Part shown: positions 1 through 7,711 of the stretch, piece by piece
Layout: each line of letters starts with the position of its first letter
Position numbering within the stretch: the first letter of the stretch is position 1
From: an uncultured Fretibacterium sp.
GTDB taxonomy: Bacteria; Synergistota; Synergistia; Synergistales; Aminobacteriaceae
Assembly (NCBI GenBank): GCA_937899395.1
Contig: CALBPU010000002.1
Location: 1-17,289, forward strand
Direction of reading: 5' to 3'
DNA: 17,289 bases
Made by a program: the position numbers and the translations under genes
The notes under the pieces: generated by a model
The model's database searches: none
What the model was told of the DNA's origin: nothing
The model's input: the letters and a program-made list of their open reading frames with translations, nothing else

Positions 1-45
1 CGGCGATCTTGAAATGCCCGGCTTCTTCTCATCTTCAATGAGAAT

Positions 46-798
46 ATGGTCTGTACTGCAATCTTGATGACTATATTCTTTGGAATTATCATGACAGTTA
101 TAGGCAAACCGTTCTTCGTAGCAAAAGGACATATCAAAGAGAGCATGAATTTCGGTTTTTACTGCCTGAATACTTCGCTTCAGTTCGCAGTTTATCTCGC
201 TATATTGCAATTAGGCGTAAGAACCTTCGTTACTGAATTAACGGCATCGTTCCAGGGCATTGCTGATAAATTACTGCCTTCATCAATTCCAGGAGTTGAC
301 TGCGCTGTATGCTACGGTTTCGGCGATGCAAACGCTGTAACATTCGGTTTCCTTGCAGGTTTGTTAGGACAGATTGTCGCAATTCTCGTTTTAATTTTCG
401 CAGGTTCACCGACAATTATTATTTGCGGATTTGTTCCTGTATTCTTCGACAACGCAACTATCGGACTTGTTGCAAATGAAAAAGGCGGTCTCAAGGCTTG
501 CTTGATTATTCCGTTCATTTCTGGATTAATTCAGGTCTTCGGAGCTGCATTGATTGCAGGTTGGGTAGGACTTGCGAATTACGGCGGTTATCTTGGAATG
601 TTCGACTGGGATACAGTATGGCCGGGCTTCACATGGATAATGCACTCTGTAGGATATTGGGGAGTTGCAATCGTTGTTGTAATATTGCTTGCTATTCCTC
701 AGATTGAATACTTAATGGATCCTAAAGGCTACTTCTTAATCACTGAAGATTATGAAGCATATAAAGCTCACATTGCTGAGAAGAAAAACAAAAAATAA
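46..798 (+). CDS. ulaA: PTS EIIC permease, ascorbate/galactitol type (UlaA-like), 5' part missing
   Basis: Membrane channel subunit of a sugar PTS of the SgaT/UlaA/GatC family, which moves a sugar or ascorbate across the inner membrane while EIIB phosphorylates it. The 250 visible residues are very hydrophobic, with about six membrane segments, and contain the family-like stretches GFGDANAVTFGFLAGLLGQ and GFVPVFFDNATIGLVANEKGG. The usual family length is about 450 residues, so roughly the C-terminal half is here. The ATG at 46 has no Shine-Dalgarno and is probably not the true start: homologous sequence continues upstream to position 2 in another frame (GDLEMPGFF), implying a one-base shift near 22-30. 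EIIB follows 27 bases downstream. No EIIA is visible and it would have to lie upstream. The UlaA subfamily is favoured over GatC by the adjacent UlaB-like EIIB, but the substrate is inferred. Confidence 0.75.
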   Translation: MVCTAILMTIFFGIIMTVIGKPFFVAKGHIKESMNFGFYCLNTSLQFAVYLAILQLGVRTFVTELTASFQGIADKLLPSSIPGVDCAVCYGFGDANAVTFGFLAGLLGQIVAILVLIFAGSPTIIICGFVPVFFDNATIGLVANEKGGLKACLIIPFISGLIQVFGAALIAGWVGLANYGGYLGMFDWDTVWPGFTWIMHSVGYWGVAIVVVILLAIPQIEYLMDPKGYFLITEDYEAYKAHIAEKKNKK

Positions 799-825
799 TT
801 TTTGAGAAAGGAATTTTTAATTATT

Positions 826-1134
826 ATGGCAAAATTAGACGGAAAGAAATTACTTGCTTGCTGTGCAAACGGTGCAGGTTCATCGCTCCTTATGGAGAAC
901 GCAATCAAAAAGGTTATGACACGAAACAATGTTAAACCTGCTGCAATCAATCACTGTGCAGTATCAGAAGGCAAGAGTTCAGCTTCAGGATATGACGTAG
1001 TGCTCTGTGCAAAACCCTTCGCGAAAACTTTTGACGGCATTGACACATCAAAAACTACGTTAATTACGTTGAAGAACGTTATGTCTGACAAAGAAATTGA
1101 AACAGCGTTAAAGGACGCAGGACTTCTTGATTAA
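826..1134 (+). CDS. ulaB: PTS EIIB component, ascorbate-type (UlaB/SgaB-like)
   Basis: Cytosolic EIIB protein of 102 residues, which receives phosphate from EIIA on a cysteine and passes it to the sugar carried by the EIIC encoded just upstream. The phosphorylation loop CANGAGSSLLM sits at residues 13-23, with Cys13 the likely phosphoacceptor. This matches the C-x-N-G-x-G-S-S loop of UlaB-type EIIB proteins in both position and length. The ATG at 826 is preferred over an in-frame TTG at 802, because it gives the normal EIIB N-terminus and the purine-rich GAGAAAGGA at 804-812 lies upstream of it. It is co-transcribed with the EIIC gene and followed directly by an intrinsic terminator, so it is probably the last gene of the PTS operon. 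The substrate is not proven by sequence. Confidence 0.87.
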   Translation: MAKLDGKKLLACCANGAGSSLLMENAIKKVMTRNNVKPAAINHCAVSEGKSSASGYDVVLCAKPFAKTFDGIDTSKTTLITLKNVMSDKEIETALKDAGLLD

Positions 1135-1162
1135 TTCAAGCTGTTCAATGAAATTTTGAAAA

Positions 1163-1196
1163 CGGATCCGGCTTAATTAGTCGGGTCTGTTTTTTT
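1163..1196 (+). terminator. Rho-independent terminator after the PTS operon
   Basis: A 10-bp stem (1163-1172 with 1180-1189, including three G-T wobble pairs) closes a 7-base loop and is followed by seven T residues at 1190-1196. It lies 28 bases after the EIIB stop codon. The ribosome binding site of the next gene starts at 1197, so some read-through into the HAD gene is possible. Confidence 0.85.
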
Positions 1197-1212
1197 AAGG
1201 AGAAATATTTAT

Positions 1213-1893
1213 ATGAACATAAAAACCGTAATTTTTGATATTGACGGAACACTTTACGATTTCAATTACTCAAATAATTTGGCTCTTAACGCTTTAAGAG
1301 AATACATGAAAAAAAATTTCGGTTGGAGCGCAGAAGATTTTGACCGTGAACATTTAGAAACTCAAACCAAAATTTATGAACGAATGGGTTATAACGGAAG
1401 CTGCCGGGACAGAATGCTGCGTTATAAAATGATGCTCGAAAAATTTTCACTGCCTCTTTTCCCTCATGCCGTTCAAATGTATCAGCTTTACTGGTCAACA
1501 ATGCTTAACACTCTTTCAATGTATGACGGAGCAGAGGATATTATAAAAACTCTCAGGGAAAAAAATTTAAGGCTCGGACTTGGAACTGATATGACACTTT
1601 ATATTCAGTTTTTGAAACTTGAAAGAATGGGTTTGTTAAGATATTTTGATTTCATGAACGCAAGCGAAGAAGTCTGTGAGGAAAAACCTTCAAAATTATT
1701 CTTTGAAGAATGCGTGAAAAAATCAAAGTGTCTTGCTTCAGAATGTCTTTTTGTCGGAGATAATCTTGAGAAGGATTACAGAGGTGCAGTTACTTCAGGG
1801 CTGAATGCTTTACTGTTTAATCCTCACAACAAAAATATTCCCGAAGATGTAATTCAAATTCATTCGCTTAAAGAAATAGAGAGGTTTATATAG
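1213..1893 (+). CDS. HAD-superfamily hydrolase (HAD-IA type phosphatase)
   Basis: Predicted cytosolic phosphatase of 226 residues. Motif I is FDIDGTLYDF, with nucleophile Asp9 and general acid Asp11. Motif II is Thr125 in LGLGTDMT, the conserved lysine is Lys158 in CEEKPSK, and motif IV is VGDNLEKD at 181-188. The roughly 80 residues after motif I form a helical C1-type cap, as in the pyrophosphatase/phosphoglycolate-phosphatase-like group. A good AAGGAG at 1197-1202 precedes the ATG. The gene stands between the PTS terminator and a DUF3592-like gene that starts three bases after its stop, so those two are probably co-transcribed. The substrate cannot be read from sequence. It is not a KdsC-type KDO-8-phosphate phosphatase, because that family lacks a C1 cap. 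Confidence 0.88.
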   Translation: MNIKTVIFDIDGTLYDFNYSNNLALNALREYMKKNFGWSAEDFDREHLETQTKIYERMGYNGSCRDRMLRYKMMLEKFSLPLFPHAVQMYQLYWSTMLNTLSMYDGAEDIIKTLREKNLRLGLGTDMTLYIQFLKLERMGLLRYFDFMNASEEVCEEKPSKLFFEECVKKSKCLASECLFVGDNLEKDYRGAVTSGLNALLFNPHNKNIPEDVIQIHSLKEIERFI

Positions 1894-1896
1894 AAC

Positions 1897-2493
1897 ATGG
1901 AAAAATTTTTGCCTTATATTCCCGGAATAATAATTTTTTTAGTAGGCTCAAGTCAGGTTCGTGAATGGCTCAAAAAACGCAATGACGGTTTCAACACTGA
2001 CGAAATGTTATTCCACCCTTTAACAATGATGATAGTAGGAGCGTTATTAATTCTGCTTGCACTCTTTGAAAGTCAGAAAAAAGAAGTTGAAGCTATGATA
2101 TGTTTGACGCTGATTTTTATCGGTTCGGGAATTAGTTTGCTTTATAAATATTTTTCATTGAAGAAAAAGAATCTTAAACCTGTTGAAGCAGAGATAATTG
2201 ACATTCATAAAAGGCAGCTTGCTAAAGAAACAAGAATTTTAGTTGCCTCAAAATTCACATATTACCCGATTGTAAAATACGAAATTAACGGGCGTGAATG
2301 TAAAAGAATGTGCAATATTAATTCAAGCAGCGAAAAAACTTTCAAGATTGGCGACAAGATGTCGTTATACTACGAATCATCAACTGGAGCAGTACTCGAA
2401 AAACATGCTCACCCGGCCATGATAATTTCAGGAACGATTTTGTTTGCAATAGGAGCGTTGGCAGGACTTAGTATTTTGTCAGTAGTATTATAA
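1897..2493 (+). CDS. DUF3592-like small membrane protein
   Basis: A 198-residue protein of unknown function. Hydrophobic segments at about residues 6-20, 42-60 and 67-86 precede a soluble region (about 90-165), and a last membrane segment spans about 173-196. The soluble part contains YYPIVKYEINGRECKRMC followed by FKIGDKMSLYYESSTGAVLE. This resembles the 'tyPvveYevdGk ... iGdkv.vyYdP' layout of DUF3592 proteins. The ATG lies three bases after the HAD gene stop, and AGAGG within the end of that gene can serve as its ribosome binding site. No enzymatic motif is seen. The family assignment rests on motif layout only. Confidence 0.72.
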   Translation: MEKFLPYIPGIIIFLVGSSQVREWLKKRNDGFNTDEMLFHPLTMMIVGALLILLALFESQKKEVEAMICLTLIFIGSGISLLYKYFSLKKKNLKPVEAEIIDIHKRQLAKETRILVASKFTYYPIVKYEINGRECKRMCNINSSSEKTFKIGDKMSLYYESSTGAVLEKHAHPAMIISGTILFAIGALAGLSILSVVL

Positions 2494-2513
2494 GTATATA
2501 ATCTTTTTTAAGA

Positions 2514-2543
2514 GGGGAATAAGTTTATATTTACTTATTCTCC
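2514..2543. repeat. 11-bp inverted repeat between converging genes
   Basis: Arms 2514-2524 and 2533-2543 pair over 11 positions (one G-T wobble) around an 8-base loop. Neither strand has a T-run directly after the stem, so this is not a typical intrinsic terminator. It may still end transcription of the DUF3592-like gene, or be part of the end of the adjacent insertion sequence remnant. Confidence 0.5.
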
Positions 2544-2549
2544 ACACTA

Positions 2550-3276
2550 TTATAACTGTAAACAATAACCAGAAGAATTAAACCAACCTAATGCTTCCGA
2601 TTTTGATACTTTTGCAAGGGCTTCTGCTATTCCCTCAAATAATTTTTCTTCGCTTCGACATTTTAGCTTTTTTAATATTCCTTTTACTTTTGATCACATC
2701 TTTTCTATTGGATTCAAATCTCGCTTGTTATTAACTCTCTTAGTCCTTTGACTTTATGGCATGATAAATTGTCCATAATTACAATATCGTTAGGCTTCAA
2801 TGATGGACATAATGCTTCTTTCACCCACTGCTTGAAAAAATCTACTGTCAATGAATTTTTATGTTCCAACATAGACGAAGAAGCCTCCATAGCTTCCTTA
2901 ACCACTGTATTCTTAGTGAATTTTGTTCTTGAGGATAAAGGCTTTTTTTTAACGGGAATTTCATTCGTTTTATTGCTCTGTGTCTTGTTGATACACTTAC
3001 TTCGAGATTGCCCTGTTCCTTTATTTCTTCCAATGTTAAATCTGGTCTTTCTTCAATGAATTGACGTATTTTTTCTTCGTCTTATTATGATATTTTTCGT
3101 GGAGCTCCTCCTGAATTTTTATTGGCTTCATAACTACCAGTCATGCGAAAAAGTCTCAACAAAGAATAAATAAACATGACACTGACGTAGAAGCGTTCAG
3201 CAATATCAGTAACTTTATCATCATTAGTTCGTGCAGCAATTATACGTTTTCGCAAATCATTCGAATATGCTTTCAT
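2550..3276 (-). pseudogene. Decayed IS630-family transposase (copy A)
   Basis: Broken transposase read leftwards in three frames. The N-terminal helix-turn-helix starts at 3276 (MKAYSNDLRKRIIAARTNDD) and is cut by tandem stop codons just after GGAPRKIS. The same frame resumes with a second helix-turn-helix (TLEEIKEQGNLEVSVST) to about 2930. A different frame then carries the DDE core (LKPNDIVIMDNLSCHKVKG, 2714-2905). A third frame carries DLNPIEKM, a stop at 2694-2696 where the family has Trp, and the normal C-terminus ending GYCLQL at 2550. Two segments are missing: the region with the first catalytic Asp, and the LPPYSP stretch before DLNPIE. The gene cannot make an active enzyme. Confidence 0.88.
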
Positions 3277-3326
3277 AATTTTTATATTTTACATCATCTA
3301 ACATGCTTATCATTATGAAAAACGCT

Positions 3327-3628
3327 CTAATTCAGGGTTTTGTTCTTTATAGTGTTCGGTCTTTTTTTTCGCGTTATTTTAGGACGTTTTAACGCTTTGC
3401 TTACGGCGGTTTCAGAACATTTGAATATAGAAGCGATTTCGCGTAAGTAAGCATCAGGGTTATCTTTAACGTACTGTTCTAATTTTTCAGGGTCAAGTTT
3501 CTTAACTGTTTTTCCCATTCTCTAATAGTGATAACTGCTACTTTGAAAACATTGCTCGTTTGTTCTAGTGTATGACCTTCGCGTCTATACTCCAAAGTTC
3601 GTATTCTATATTTTTCTGGATAACTCAT
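3327..3628 (-). pseudogene. N-terminal remnant of a second IS630-type transposase (copy B)
   Basis: The ATG at 3628 opens MSYPEKYRIRTLEYRREGHT, a typical IS630 first helix-turn-helix. The frame shifts near 3520 into KKLDPEKLEQYVKDNPDAYL, then SETAVSKALKRPKITRKKRPN, the second helix-turn-helix, which closes at 3327. Past that point a further shift gives a few more family-like residues (KEQNPELERF). The whole catalytic DDE half is absent. The sequence differs from copy A, so this is a separate insertion event and not a duplicate. It lies immediately upstream of copy A in the same orientation, about 50 bases away. Confidence 0.8.
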
Positions 3629-3833
3629 GTATAGTATTATACTACAGCTTTATAAGTTAAATCACTAGATATATTTTTTAAGTTTTTTAGCTATATAAAG
3701 CGTAACTACAAATTTGCTGTATGTTTATGTAGCTTAATATTTTATGACGACACAATCTAGGGAGCGTGGATTGAAATGTTAGCATGCTAATCCAAAATAT
3801 AACGTTGTTCAGAAGAAGAAAAAACTTTATGCT
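3629..3833. other. Gene-free spacer with short inverted repeats
   Basis: No coding frame is supported here. It contains a TAGTAT/ATACTA inverted repeat at 3632-3644, an imperfect 11-bp inverted repeat (3689-3699 with 3724-3734), a CRISPR-repeat-like stretch (3746-3777) and the perfect palindrome TTAGCATGCTAA at 3779-3790. No convincing terminator for the glycosyltransferase operon ending at 3834 is visible. Confidence 0.6.
3746..3777 (+). repeat. Single CRISPR-repeat-like sequence (type I-C 3' half)
   Basis: The last 17 bases (3761-3777, GGAGCGTGGATTGAAAT) match the conserved 3' handle of type I-C CRISPR repeats, and 32 bases back from its end lies GACGAC, reminiscent of the usual GTCGC start. 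The middle and 5' arm do not form the expected stem with GGGAGCG, no second copy occurs at spacer distance, and no cas gene is present. At most this is one degenerate leftover repeat. Confidence 0.35.
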
Positions 3834-4781
3834 TCAGTCACTGATTAACATTTTTACTATATGTCCGTAAAAAGTTTCGTGTCCTGAGATTATTTTTTCA
3901 AATTTGTGTTTCCATGTTAATTTGAAAAAATTAGTAGAAATGGTTAGAACCGCAAATTTTTCATCGTTCCACGGAGAATTTAATAATGGCCTAAGACCTT
4001 CTATCTCTGGATTATTAAGTGGTACGGAATCAAGAAGATTTTTAACTTCAGGGAAATCTTGATAAGCTAGTTCTACAGCATAATCAATCAGCATATAATC
4101 AATTAAAAATTTTCTTTCTTTCCAATATTCGACAAGAAAATCATAACCGAATGAGCATAAAAGAGAATTTTTTTTCGCAGCCTGTAGATAAGTTATCCAC
4201 CTATCACGATTAACACCGTAGCTGTGAAAATTTTCTTCATGTCGAATGACATAATAATCGTACTCGAAAATTTCTAAAGGAATATCTTTTGCTACAAAAA
4301 TAGTCGCATCAATCCACATACCGCCATAATGCGATAAAAGATAAAATCTTAGAATATCTGAAAGATGTGTTAATGTTATCATGCCATCGTCAAGTTTTTT
4401 TATTATATGCTCCGGAAGCTGAATATAATTGCGAAAATTTTTTTGTGTGATTACTCTAAAATCTTTGTTTACGCAATGCTGCCTGATACTTGCAAAACAT
4501 GTTTTTACAACCTCAGGAGCGTTTTCTTCACCTTGCCACCAAATTGACCATATTAAATTTGAAGCTTCTTGATGTGTACCTTTATTTTTGCTAAAAGACT
4601 TGTATTTTTGTATAATGTCGCCATAATTTTTTCGAAGCCAATTAATTAAAACTTTGTCTTTCCATCGAGTTATGGCCATAGGGTGGCGAAACGCCGATGA
4701 ACAAATACTTGAAAAAGCAACTTTGAAGCCAAATTCTTTATATAATTGTAATTTATTTTTGATTTTCATAGTTTTTAGCAA
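3834..4781 (-). CDS. Capsular-polysaccharide-type glycosyltransferase, distal copy
   Basis: Predicted cytosolic sugar transferase of the Caps_synth/GT32-like group, 315 residues from the first ATG. It shows the family's conserved IWSIWWQG near residue 78, then a long conserved block with HLSDILRFYLLSHYGG (Asp142, Arg145) running into MWIDAT (Asp158), the metal and nucleotide-sugar site that replaces a DxD. The ATG at 4769 (MKIKNK) is an alternative start that matches the upstream paralogue, whose protein begins MKIKLF. Both starts lie inside the end of that paralogue, giving a 17- or 29-base overlap, so translation is probably coupled. It is the last gene of the leftward operon. Sugar and acceptor are unknown. 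It is a diverged tandem duplicate of the next gene. Confidence 0.85.
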   Translation of the reverse strand: MLKTMKIKNKLQLYKEFGFKVAFSSICSSAFRHPMAITRWKDKVLINWLRKNYGDIIQKYKSFSKNKGTHQEASNLIWSIWWQGEENAPEVVKTCFASIRQHCVNKDFRVITQKNFRNYIQLPEHIIKKLDDGMITLTHLSDILRFYLLSHYGGMWIDATIFVAKDIPLEIFEYDYYVIRHEENFHSYGVNRDRWITYLQAAKKNSLLCSFGYDFLVEYWKERKFLIDYMLIDYAVELAYQDFPEVKNLLDSVPLNNPEIEGLRPLLNSPWNDEKFAVLTISTNFFKLTWKHKFEKIISGHETFYGHIVKMLISD

Positions 4782-5679
4782 TATGTCCGTAAATTGTTTC
4801 TTTGCCTAGAAGAGTTTCTTTTTTCCCTTCTTTTCTCCATGCAAGTTTTGAAAAAAGTGTCGAATTTTTTATTGAGTTCCAAGTTTCAACAGACCATTCT
4901 TTGTTCATTATGTTTTCAAATTTATAAAGATCGTAATTTACAAGCGGAACAGAATCTAAAAGTTCTCTGCATTTCGGAAATTCATCATAAGCAATTTGAA
5001 TAGCATAATCAATTAAGAAATAATCAATTAAAGTTTTTTGAGTTTTCCAATATTCAAGAAAAAAATCAAGAATAAAACCGCATAAAAAATTATCTTTTTT
5101 CGAAGCATGTAAAAAATTTGTCCATCTGTCTTGAGCAATATTTCTGTTTTTAGGGGTTAAAGGACGTTTAACAGTATAATATTCGCTTTTGAAAATACTT
5201 TCAGGAATTTCTCCTGTAACAAAAACAGTTGAATCTAACCAAAGTCCTCCGTAATTATATAATAAATAAAATCTTACAATATCTGAAAAATGTGTTATAG
5301 TAATTGAGCCTTCTTTAACTTTTTCAAGAATATAATCAGGTAAATTAACAAATTCTTTGTAATTATTTTTTGTAATAATTTTCAAAGGGTAAACACCACA
5401 ATATTTATTTATACTTGAAAGACACATTTTTACAACTTCCGGAAAATCATTATCGCTTTGCCACCACATTGTCCAAATTATTTCGGAGCTATCTGCATTA
5501 TTAATAACTTTTCTGTTTTTGTAATCCGAAATGAAATCACTATAATTTTTTTTCAAGTAATCCAAAATACAACGGTGTTTCAATGGTGCAGCATATCGGA
5601 AACTTGAAGCTAGAGCAGACGAAATAGCAATCTTGGGACTAAAATTTTTATAAAGTTCTATAAATAGTTTAATTTTCAT
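4753..5679 (-). CDS. Capsular-polysaccharide-type glycosyltransferase, proximal copy
   Basis: A 308-residue member of the same Caps_synth/GT32-like group and a clear tandem paralogue of the distal copy. The order of motifs is identical: IIWTMWWQS near residue 67, EVVKMCLSSI, then THFSDIVRFYLLYNYGG (Asp133, Arg136) and LWLDST (Asp149). The ends match too (YGHIAK here, YGHIVK in the distal copy). The ATG overlaps the stop of the preceding GT2 gene in an ATGA, with GAGAAG about seven bases upstream as ribosome binding site. It presumably adds a sugar to a surface polysaccharide or LPS repeat. Divergence from its twin is spread over the whole protein, which suggests an older duplication than the one that gave the GT2 genes upstream. 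Confidence 0.87.
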   Translation of the reverse strand: MKIKLFIELYKNFSPKIAISSALASSFRYAAPLKHRCILDYLKKNYSDFISDYKNRKVINNADSSEIIWTMWWQSDNDFPEVVKMCLSSINKYCGVYPLKIITKNNYKEFVNLPDYILEKVKEGSITITHFSDIVRFYLLYNYGGLWLDSTVFVTGEIPESIFKSEYYTVKRPLTPKNRNIAQDRWTNFLHASKKDNFLCGFILDFFLEYWKTQKTLIDYFLIDYAIQIAYDEFPKCRELLDSVPLVNYDLYKFENIMNKEWSVETWNSIKNSTLFSKLAWRKEGKKETLLGKETIYGHIAKNYENQK

Positions 5680-6695
5680 TTTTTACTTCTCAACTTATAA
5701 TAAAAATCAGGAGCATAAATCAACATCAAAGATTTGAAGATTAATTCAGGTTTTCTGAAAATAAATTTTGAGGTCGATAAAAGTAATTCACGAATTTTTT
5801 TGTGCTTCAAAGATTTTATCAACCTATTATAATTTTCGCGACTATTAGTCTTTACAGCTGACGTTATGTATGTTATCAAAGCATCAGGAATAAAGAAATT
5901 TAACACATAATTTTTTATGTCGAGATTTCTTGTATGTCTTATTATATAGCGTCCAGCTCTAAATCTTGAAAACATTATATGTTTGAAAATATCAAACTTT
6001 TTTGAAGTAACGCTATATTTTTGGTAAGTCTGTTGAGGCCAGTGAACGTAAATATATAACATCTTTTCAACAAAAGAAACTTTTGAAGCCGATGACAAAG
6101 CTTTTAAAACAAATTCAGTATCTTCACCAAGCCTGCAGCCTTCATGAAAACGTAAATTAATTTCATCTAAAAATTTTTTCTTGAAAATAAAATTCCAAAC
6201 GCTCCACAAAAATATTTTACCTGATGCCCAGCCTTTCAGGTAATCTTCAGGAGTTATGAAATTATTTTTAGTGATTACAGGCTCATATTCAAATTTATTT
6301 TCGTTCTCGTAAAAATGTTTTATTCCGCAAAAAACTACATCAGCATTCTTATTCTCAGCTTCAGTACATAATAACGACACAAAATTTTTTTTAGCCATGT
6401 CATCATGATCAAAAAATATTACATATTCTCCGCTTGCGGCATTATAACCTGTATTACGTGCAGAACATTGACCGCCGTTTATGGAACGTTCTACAATTTT
6501 GAATTTATATCTGCTCTTTTCAAGAAGCTCGCGTGATATTTTTACGGTGTTATCTGTCGAAACATCATCGGATAAAATTATCTCAATATTTTCATAATCT
6601 TGAGCGATAATTGATTTCAAAGTTTGAGCTATATGTTTTTCACCGTTATATGTCGGAATTATTATGCTGACTAAAGGTAAATCATTTTTCATCAT
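5676..6695 (-). CDS. GT2-family glycosyltransferase, tandem copy 3
   Basis: Inverting GT-A fold glycosyltransferase of 339 residues. The N-terminal nucleotide-binding motif is PLVSIIIPTYNGEKHI (residues 7-22), followed by DDVSTDNTV, the DxD-like metal site in FFDHDDM and the probable catalytic Glu-Asp pair in RLGEDTEFV. There is no transmembrane anchor, so it acts at the cytoplasmic face. The start overlaps the stop of copy 2 (ATGA). The second codon is also ATG and could be used. Of the three tandem copies this is the most diverged at both protein and DNA level. Its acceptor-side half (residues about 140-260) differs from the others, including a WPQQTYQKYS stretch where they have HHSEQQSI. 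Donor and acceptor are unknown. Confidence 0.9.
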   Translation of the reverse strand: MMKNDLPLVSIIIPTYNGEKHIAQTLKSIIAQDYENIEIILSDDVSTDNTVKISRELLEKSRYKFKIVERSINGGQCSARNTGYNAASGEYVIFFDHDDMAKKNFVSLLCTEAENKNADVVFCGIKHFYENENKFEYEPVITKNNFITPEDYLKGWASGKIFLWSVWNFIFKKKFLDEINLRFHEGCRLGEDTEFVLKALSSASKVSFVEKMLYIYVHWPQQTYQKYSVTSKKFDIFKHIMFSRFRAGRYIIRHTRNLDIKNYVLNFFIPDALITYITSAVKTNSRENYNRLIKSLKHKKIRELLLSTSKFIFRKPELIFKSLMLIYAPDFYYKLRSKK

Positions 6696-7711
6696 TTATT
6701 TTTCGACCTAACTTTGTAATAAAAATTTGGGAAATAATATATAATCAGAAACTTGAAGAATATTTCAGGCTCACTGAAAATAAAATGCAAGCTTGAAAAC
6801 ATAACTCTACGGATTTTTTTATGATGAAGAGTTTTTGTAATACGATCATAATAATCATGATCATTAGCTTCGATACAAAGTCTACAAAACCTCAAAATTC
6901 TTTGAGTGATACAAAAGCATAAAACAAAATTTTTTACATATCTATCTTTTGAGTTTTTAAGCACACAACGTCCTGCTCGCCACATTGCAAGAACTTCTTG
7001 ACGATAAACTTTATAATTTTTCCTATGAACAATATCAGTTATACTTTGTTGTTCTGAATGATGTACATATATGTAAGGAGTAGCTTTTACATACGATGTA
7101 CAAGAGCTTAAAGCAAGTGCTTTAGGGATAAATTCTAAGTCTTCGCAAATATAGCATTTTTCATTGAAACGTAATTTTTTGTCCTCTAAAAAACTTCTAT
7201 TGAAAATAAAAAACCAAACACAATTAAATGTAATTTCATTTTTTGCCCAAGCCTTTAGATAGCCAGAAGATGATGAAATTGGATACTTTTTCAAAACATA
7301 ATTATATTCATATCTATTTTCATCAACATAATAGTGCTTAAATCCACAAAAAACTAAATCAGCATTCTTTTTCTCTGCTTCATTGCAAAGGAGCGATACA
7401 TAATTTGTTTCAACTAAGTCATCATGATCTACGAATATGACATATTTTCCGTTCGCAGCTTTCAAACCTGTATTTCTTGAAGCTGATTGTCTTCCGTTCG
7501 TTGTGCGTTGAATTATTAAAAATTTCCTTTTGCTTTTTTCCAGAACCTTCCTTGAAACTTTTACAGTATCATCTGTTGAAACATCATCAACCAAAATAAT
7601 CTCAATATTTTCGTAATCTTGATTAATGATTGCTTCGAGAGTTTTTGCGATTCTTTTTGAGCCGTTGTATGTCGGAATTACTATACTGACTAAAGGAAAA
7701 TTGTTTTTCAT
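6692..7711 (-). CDS. GT2-family glycosyltransferase, tandem copy 2
   Basis: 339-residue GT2 enzyme with PLVSIVIPTYNGSKRIAKTL at the N-terminus, VDDVSTDDTV, the metal site VDHDDLVE (Asp95, Asp97) and the catalytic-region motif ICEDLEF (Glu190-Asp191). The C-terminal third carries Lys/Arg-rich helices (HHKKIRRVMFSS, YYKVRSKNK) that could hold the protein against the membrane. Its ATG overlaps the last base of the copy 1 stop codon (TAATG), with AAGG about ten bases upstream. Copies 1 and 2 are nearly identical in the nucleotide-binding half, including a 30-base DNA match (7377-7406 and 8396-8425), and differ more in the middle. This fits recent duplication with changed acceptor or sugar choice. 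Confidence 0.9.
   Translation of the reverse strand: MKNNFPLVSIVIPTYNGSKRIAKTLEAIINQDYENIEIILVDDVSTDDTVKVSRKVLEKSKRKFLIIQRTTNGRQSASRNTGLKAANGKYVIFVDHDDLVETNYVSLLCNEAEKKNADLVFCGFKHYYVDENRYEYNYVLKKYPISSSSGYLKAWAKNEITFNCVWFFIFNRSFLEDKKLRFNEKCYICEDLEFIPKALALSSCTSYVKATPYIYVHHSEQQSITDIVHRKNYKVYRQEVLAMWRAGRCVLKNSKDRYVKNFVLCFCITQRILRFCRLCIEANDHDYYDRITKTLHHKKIRRVMFSSLHFIFSEPEIFFKFLIIYYFPNFYYKVRSKNK

Noticed and set aside
802..825. TTG start for the EIIB gene at 802
   Set aside because: The purine-rich stretch lies within this extension, and the ATG at 826 gives the usual EIIB N-terminus.
1213..1893. HAD protein as the missing KdsC phosphatase
   Set aside because: It has a C1-type cap of about 80 residues and lies far from the kds operon with a different partner gene.
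2748..3059. Plus-strand open frame of 103 codons
   Set aside because: It is the complement of the decayed IS630 transposase, has no ribosome binding site, and its sequence resembles no protein.
3746..3830. A true CRISPR array
   Set aside because: Only one repeat-like copy exists; the next 50 bases contain no second copy and no cas gene is in the window.
3797..3833. Terminator for the glycosyltransferase operon ending at 3834
   Set aside because: Only short A/T pairings are possible there and no GC stem followed by a T-run is seen on the minus strand.
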